The notes beneath the pieces are model-generated. The model ran no database searches and was not told the DNA's origin. It saw nothing but the letters and a program-made list of their open reading frames with translations. A program made the position numbers and the translations under genes. Positions 33,336-36,801 of a DNA stretch of 36,801 nt are shown here, piece by piece (the first letter of the stretch is position 1; the number at the start of each line of letters is the position of its first letter). The stretch is taken from NCBI GenBank assembly GCA_021848965.1, contig JAJZTL010000010.1, positions 1-36,801 on the forward strand, read 5' to 3'. The stretch comes from Pseudomonadota bacterium (lineage in GTDB: Bacteria > Pseudomonadota > Gammaproteobacteria > Legionellales > Legionellaceae).

Positions 33336-33701
33336 TTAAGTCAGAAAAAAGGCTTTAACAACGAGAGATGCCATTCCGGAGAGTAAAAGACCTACCATCC
33401 AATCTAAACGATTGACTCGAGACGTTAATATTTTTATATTAAATGTGACATCAGCAATTTCAGCTTTCAGTTCAGTTCTTACCTCTGCAATTTCAGCCTT
33501 AAGTTCAGTTCGTACCCCAGCAATTTCCGCCTTAACTTCTTGTATATCCATTTTTGTGGCAAAAGTGGTTGTCATGCATTCGGATAATGTTCCTTGTTGA
33601 GCCTCAGCAAGTGCTTCGGCCTGCTCTGCGGGCATACCTGCTGCTTTTAAAGTTTTTACATAACGTAAGGTATCAAAGTAAATCATTGTTGCATTGCCCA
33701 T
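33336..33701 (-). CDS. CCDC90/DUF1640-like coiled-coil membrane-anchored protein
   Basis: The 121-residue product begins with IYFDTLRYVKTLKAAGMPAEQ (residues 7-27), matching the FDTLxxVxxLxxAG start of the DUF1640/CCDC90 family, which includes eukaryotic MCUR1 relatives. The middle (about 52-90) is a long coiled coil with three 11-residue repeats (EIAGVRTELKA, EIAEVRTELKA, EIADVTFNIKI). A single hydrophobic segment (about 101-117, MVGLLLSGMASLVVKAF) anchors the C-terminus. Its bacterial function is unknown. It has its own SD (AGAGGA) and is divergent from panG. The 123-bp element lies 21 bases after its stop. Confidence 0.8.
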   Translation of the reverse strand: MGNATMIYFDTLRYVKTLKAAGMPAEQAEALAEAQQGTLSECMTTTFATKMDIQEVKAEIAGVRTELKAEIAEVRTELKAEIADVTFNIKILTSRVNRLDWMVGLLLSGMASLVVKAFFLT

Positions 33702-33755
33702 CTTTTATTTTCCTCTTGTTGGTTGTTGAACTATTTTTATTATACAATGCTCATA

Positions 33756-34589
33756 ATGAAGTGTAAAATTGGTTTTATTGGTGCAAGCAAAACAGGTACC
33801 GTATTGGCTCGTTATTTTCAGTCAAAGGGACTGAAAATAACGGGGTTTTATAGTAGGAATAAACAGGCGTTACAAGAAACTCTAACGCTAGTAAAAGGCA
33901 CTCATTTTGTAGGCATTGAGGCTCTAGTAAAAGCAAGCGATATCATTTTTATTACAACTAAAGATAGTGATATTGAGCAAAAATACTTAGAAATTAATAC
34001 GGATAATAAATATATTTATCATTGTAGCGGTATTTTATCTTCTGATATTTTTGATATGCCGGCAAAGGGAAAGGGAAGTGTGCATCCTATGACCTCATTT
34101 CATACTAAACAGATGTCCTTGGATGATGTGAATCAAGTGACTTTTGCTATTGAGGGAGATGCGGCAGGATTAGAACAGTTATCGGCTTTGTTAAATTTCA
34201 CACAAAATCCTTTTGTAACACTCAATAAAAATAAAAAAGTAGAGTATCATATTGCCTGTGTCGCAATGACAAATTTTTTAGTGGGTTTGGTTAGTTTCGC
34301 ACAAAATTTATGGGATGATTGCCTGGAAAAAGACAATAACAAAAATAAAACGCATGAACTACTCTTGAATTTTGCAGAGGGAGTGATTCATAAACTTAAA
34401 GAAGGTGCTAGCACTAAAGAAGCTTTAACAGGTCCTCTCATTCGACAAGATTACGAGACACTCAAAAAACACATGAAACAGTTAACTGGAAACGATAAAA
34501 AGATATATCAAACCATTTCGCTGCATTTATTAGAACAATTTATTTTTGATGATTCGGTACGTCAAAATCTCTTAAAAATATTGAGGTAA
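33756..34589 (+). CDS. panG: Rossmann/DUF2520 protein, probable ketopantoate reductase (PanG-type)
   Basis: The 277-residue product (start at ATG 33756; ATG 33747 is possible) begins KIGFIGASKTGTVLARYF, a GxGxxG-type dinucleotide fold as GFIGASKTG, and has the DUF2520 C-terminal domain (about 125-277), with GSVHPMTSFH. PanG, described in Francisella, has this architecture and replaces PanE in reducing ketopantoate to pantoate, between the reactions of PanB and PanC. Here it is directly upstream of panB (2 bases) and panC, so the cluster would supply pantothenate to coenzyme A. The biochemical role is inferred from fold and neighbourhood. Confidence 0.8.
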   Translation: MKCKIGFIGASKTGTVLARYFQSKGLKITGFYSRNKQALQETLTLVKGTHFVGIEALVKASDIIFITTKDSDIEQKYLEINTDNKYIYHCSGILSSDIFDMPAKGKGSVHPMTSFHTKQMSLDDVNQVTFAIEGDAAGLEQLSALLNFTQNPFVTLNKNKKVEYHIACVAMTNFLVGLVSFAQNLWDDCLEKDNNKNKTHELLLNFAEGVIHKLKEGASTKEALTGPLIRQDYETLKKHMKQLTGNDKKIYQTISLHLLEQFIFDDSVRQNLLKILR

Positions 34590-34591
34590 AC

Positions 34592-35386
34592 ATGTTTACA
34601 TTACATCATTGGACTCAATTTAAACAGTCGGGTAAAAAAATTACGGTAGTGACAGCATATGATTATTTTTCGGCGCAAATTGCCGAAGCAGCAGAGATTG
34701 ATGTCATTTTAGTGGGAGACTCATTAGGAATGGTAATTGCGGGTAATGAGAATACATTATCAGTGACTTTAGATGAAATGATTTATCACACTAAAGCGGT
34801 AAAAAAAGGTGCGCCACGTTCTTTTATTATTGCAGACATGCCTTATTTAAGTTATCACATTACTCCAGCGGAAACGGTGAGAAATGCGGGGCGTTTGATT
34901 CAAGAGACGCAGGTCAATGCCATCAAAGTAGAAATGAATCACCCGGCTATTTTAGAGCATATTGAAGCTTTAGTGGCAGCACAAATTCCAGTGATTGGCC
35001 ACATTGGTATGACACCACAATCGGTGAATGTTTTTGGTGGGTTTAAAGTACAAGGAAGAGAAAACGAAGAAGCGCATAAAATTACAGCTTTTGCCCATCA
35101 ACTCGTCCAAGTTGGGGTAAAAGCGATTGTATTAGAATGCATGCCAGCCGCTTTAGCGAAGACAATTACGCAACAAATATCTGTCGCAACCATTGGCATT
35201 GGTTCTGGTCAATATTGTGATGGCCAAGTTTTAGTCTTTCACGATTTATTAGGTTTTAATCCTAAAAATAAATTCAAATTTGTAAAATGTTATGCGAATG
35301 CGCATGAATATCTGGTTAATGGCTTGAAGAATTTTGCCTCAGACGTTAAAAGTGGAGTGTTTCCTGATGAAACCCATTCTCATTAA
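34592..35386 (+). CDS. panB: 3-methyl-2-oxobutanoate hydroxymethyltransferase
   Basis: PanB makes ketopantoate from alpha-ketoisovalerate with methylene-tetrahydrofolate, the first committed step to pantothenate. The 264-residue product has VVTAYDYFSAQIAEAAEI, the metal-site ILVGDSLGMV (about 37-46), FIIADMPYLSY, IKVEMN, VIGHIGMTPQSVN (about 133-145) and IGIGSGQYCDGQVLVFHDLLG. Length is the family's normal. It overlaps panC by 20 bases. Confidence 0.97.
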   Translation: MFTLHHWTQFKQSGKKITVVTAYDYFSAQIAEAAEIDVILVGDSLGMVIAGNENTLSVTLDEMIYHTKAVKKGAPRSFIIADMPYLSYHITPAETVRNAGRLIQETQVNAIKVEMNHPAILEHIEALVAAQIPVIGHIGMTPQSVNVFGGFKVQGRENEEAHKITAFAHQLVQVGVKAIVLECMPAALAKTITQQISVATIGIGSGQYCDGQVLVFHDLLGFNPKNKFKFVKCYANAHEYLVNGLKNFASDVKSGVFPDETHSH

Positions 35387-36356
35387 AGAAATTTCTTTGC
35401 TTAGAAATTGGATTCAAAATTATATCCTTTCAAGGAAGATAGACTCACAGCAATTGAGTTTTCGGCGAGACGCGAGCGAAGCAGGCAATGGAGTGTATAC
35501 TAAATACATGACAGAAGCCGATGCAGCTCGCAACGACGCCGAAAATTCAAGTGCGAAGAGTCTCATTGGTTTAGTGCCCACCATGGGATATCTGCATTCG
35601 GGACACCAAGCCCTTATGAAAACGGCCAAACAACAATGTGATATTGTTGTGGTGAGTATTTTTGTGAATCCTTTGCAGTTTGGCGCAAATGAAGATTTAG
35701 ATAAGTATCCACGTAATTTAGAAGGGGATATGCAAATTTGTGAAGAGGCAGCGGTCAATGTGATTTTTGCTCCGACTGCCAGTGAAATGTATCCAAAGGG
35801 AAAACCTTCAACTTATGTCAATACTCGTGACCTGGATCGCTATTTATGTGGTGCCAGCCGCCCAGGTCATTTTGAGGGAGTGTGTACAGTTGTCAGTAAG
35901 TTATTCAATATTGTGCAGCCCGATAAAGCTTTTTTTGGTAGAAAAGACATTCAGCAGCTTCGCATCATTGAAACAATGACAGCAGAGCTTAATTTCCCAG
36001 TAGAAATTATTGGTTGTGACACAGAACGTGCTGCGGATGGATTAGCCTTAAGTTCGCGCAATAGTTATTTATCCTCTGAAGAACGAAATCTTGCATTAAT
36101 TGTGCCACAAGTACTTGCTCACATCGTTGCCAAAATTAATCAGGGAATAGATAACACATTTGAATTGATATCAGAAGGCGAAGCATGTATTGAGTCTTTC
36201 CAAACTCAATATCCTCAAGCCGCTATTCGTCTTGATTATTTGCAAATAGTTGATTATGAACGATTACAATTATTAGAAAAAATTCAAGGAAGTGTGATTA
36301 TTGCGGTGGCTATTTTTATTGGAAAGACGCGTTTAATTGATAATTTCATTCACTAG
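35367..36356 (+). CDS. panC: pantothenate synthetase with an in-frame insertion of about 41 residues
   Basis: PanC joins pantoate and beta-alanine with ATP. The start at 35367 (329 residues) overlaps panB; an in-frame ATG at 35334 is deeper inside panB. Catalytic signatures are intact: the HIGH-like LVPTMGYLHSGHQAL (about 69-83), FVNPLQFG, FFGRKDIQQL and the KMSKS-like DGLALSSRNSYL. Between IQNYILSR and KSLIGLVPTMG lies an unrelated block (residues 26-65) encoded by a 123-bp palindrome; without it the protein is 288 residues, like other PanC. Its tail overlaps the convergent ATPase remnant by 24 bases. Confidence 0.96.
   Translation: MKPILIKEISLLRNWIQNYILSRKIDSQQLSFRRDASEAGNGVYTKYMTEADAARNDAENSSAKSLIGLVPTMGYLHSGHQALMKTAKQQCDIVVVSIFVNPLQFGANEDLDKYPRNLEGDMQICEEAAVNVIFAPTASEMYPKGKPSTYVNTRDLDRYLCGASRPGHFEGVCTVVSKLFNIVQPDKAFFGRKDIQQLRIIETMTAELNFPVEIIGCDTERAADGLALSSRNSYLSSEERNLALIVPQVLAHIVAKINQGIDNTFELISEGEACIESFQTQYPQAAIRLDYLQIVDYERLQLLEKIQGSVIIAVAIFIGKTRLIDNFIH
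35441..35563 (+). repeat. 123-bp palindromic element, copy in panC
   Basis: Ends are AGACTC and GAGTCT. TTGAGTTTTCGGCG (35454-35467) pairs with CGCCGAAAATTCAA (35537-35550) with one mismatch; GCGAGC and GCTCGC pair; the centre is TGTAT-ACTAA-ATACA (35494-35508). Its first base falls in codon position 3 of panC, a different frame from ribBA, and it remains open. Confidence 0.93.
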
Positions 36357-36675
36357 CCTTGCAACTTCGCTCACCATATACAAGGGTATAGATAAAATCT
36401 TTTTTTCAAAACACAAAGGTCTTTCGGATATTCTAATACCAAAATCGCAGGATTTTTCTTCAATAAAAATTTGCAATGATTTGAGTCGTCCTGTTGCTCC
36501 TGCTTTAACTTCGATAGGAAATATTTTTCCTCCTACATTAATAAGATAGTCTACTTCTGCACTGCTTGATTTTTCTTCACGTTCCCAATAATACAACTCA
36601 ATTTCACTATATTTATTAGAATAAGCCAACAGTTCTTGACCAACAAATTGCTCCGTCAATGCTCCATTATTTAAG
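36333..36675 (-). pseudogene. 3' remnant of a DUF4143-domain ATPase gene, interrupted by an IS
   Basis: The remnant encodes about 113 residues with LNNGALTEQFVGQELLAY, YYWEREEKSSSAEVDYLI and IFPIEVKAGATGRLKSLQ, the C-terminal DUF4143/nuclease-like region of the bacterial AAA-type ATPase family (ATPase plus DUF4143). The AAA domain with Walker motifs is not present. The reading frame is continuous on the minus strand back to the Tn5-type inverted repeat at 36676, where it runs into the transposase stop codon. The family's full length is about 380-430 residues, so about 70 percent is missing from this side. Confidence 0.8.
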
Positions 36676-36801
36676 CTGTCTCTTGATCATATCTTGACCA
36701 GTTGTTGAGCCAACATAAAACCTTCAACCCGCTCGGATAATCGAAACCATCCATCCCAAATCGTAGACCACGATGCTTTGCCTGTGCCTTTAGAATCATT
36801 C
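36676..36801 (-). mobile_element. end of an IS50/Tn5-like (IS4-type) insertion sequence, runs off the window
   Basis: CTGTCTCTTGATCATATCT (36676-36694) differs by one base from the inside end of IS50 as I recall it (CTGTCTCTTGATCAGATCT). As in IS50, the transposase ends Lys-Ile-stop inside this end. The left boundary is exact; the right end is outside the window. A 9-bp target duplication, typical of Tn5, would be CTTAAATAA in remnant orientation next to 36675, with its partner beyond the window. Confidence 0.82.
36687..36801 (-). CDS. IS50/Tn5-like transposase, C-terminal 37 residues (partial)
   Basis: The minus-strand frame reads through STIWDGWFRLSERVEGFMLA and QQLVKI to a TGA at 36687. 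This matches the C-terminus of Tn5 transposase (WEGWxxLxxxxxGFxxAxxLxxxxIKI). The catalytic DDE region lies outside the window, so it is not possible to say whether it is intact. Confidence 0.75.
   Translation of the reverse strand, partial: NDSKGTGKASWSTIWDGWFRLSERVEGFMLAQQLVKI

Noticed and set aside
1-36801. CRISPR array, prophage or secretion gene cluster
   Set aside because: No regularly spaced direct repeats with unique spacers, no phage structural genes and no secretion components are seen; repeats here are dispersed palindromes and short tandem units.

Overview
The window is an AT-rich chromosomal segment of a gammaproteobacterium. The secG - tRNA-Leu(GAG) - nuoABCD order, a Fis protein, a fused RibBA, a fused single-chain PurL and the sdhCDAB-sucA order all fit Gammaproteobacteria. 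The NuoC insert and the PanG-type pantothenate cluster suggest Legionellales/Coxiella-like relatives, but this placement is from memory of gene families and is not proven. Almost all genes are housekeeping genes; the unusual content is in repeats, insertions and broken operons.

Layout. 1-2.5 kb: DUF945 protein, Fis and a small exported protein, in overlapping genes. 2.6-9.2 kb: secG, tRNA-Leu, nuoABCD, then a succinate-semialdehyde-type dehydrogenase placed between nuoD and nuoE, then folC. nuoF-N are not present. 9.2-12.7 kb: a fragment of an outer-membrane protein gene, the ABC-F ATPase uup with a strong terminator, and an unknown one-membrane-segment protein. 12.7-16.3 kb (minus): riboflavin operon ribD-ribE-ribBA-ribH. 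16.3-20.4 kb (plus): a pair of M16 peptidases, rsmD and a secreted Ser/Thr/Gly-rich protein. 20.4-24.8 kb (minus): purL and ssb. 25.2-25.8 kb: two small overlapping unknown genes. 25.8-33.1 kb (minus): sdhCDAB-sucA, then a YajR-like MFS transporter where sucB would be expected. 33.3-36.4 kb: a CCDC90/DUF1640-like coiled-coil protein (minus), then panG-like, panB and panC (plus). The right edge holds the remnant of a DUF4143 ATPase gene interrupted by the end of a Tn5/IS50-like insertion sequence.

The main discovery is a family of imperfect palindromes, each exactly 123 bp (41 codons). There are three copies: inside ribBA, inside panC, and between the DUF1640-like gene and sdhC. The two genic copies are in frame, have the same orientation relative to the gene, and are translated in different frames. 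Removing the inserted codons restores normal family alignments for GTP cyclohydrolase II and pantothenate synthetase. Pairs in the palindrome stems co-vary between copies, so a folded structure appears to be conserved. This behaviour resembles the Rickettsia palindromic elements, with an unrelated-looking sequence. A second repeat family (short TAGGGGC...GCCC hairpins, five sites, six units) lies only between genes and twice abuts or overlaps a stop codon. A third, a 9-bp tandem motif, occurs in frame in both nuoE and ribD.
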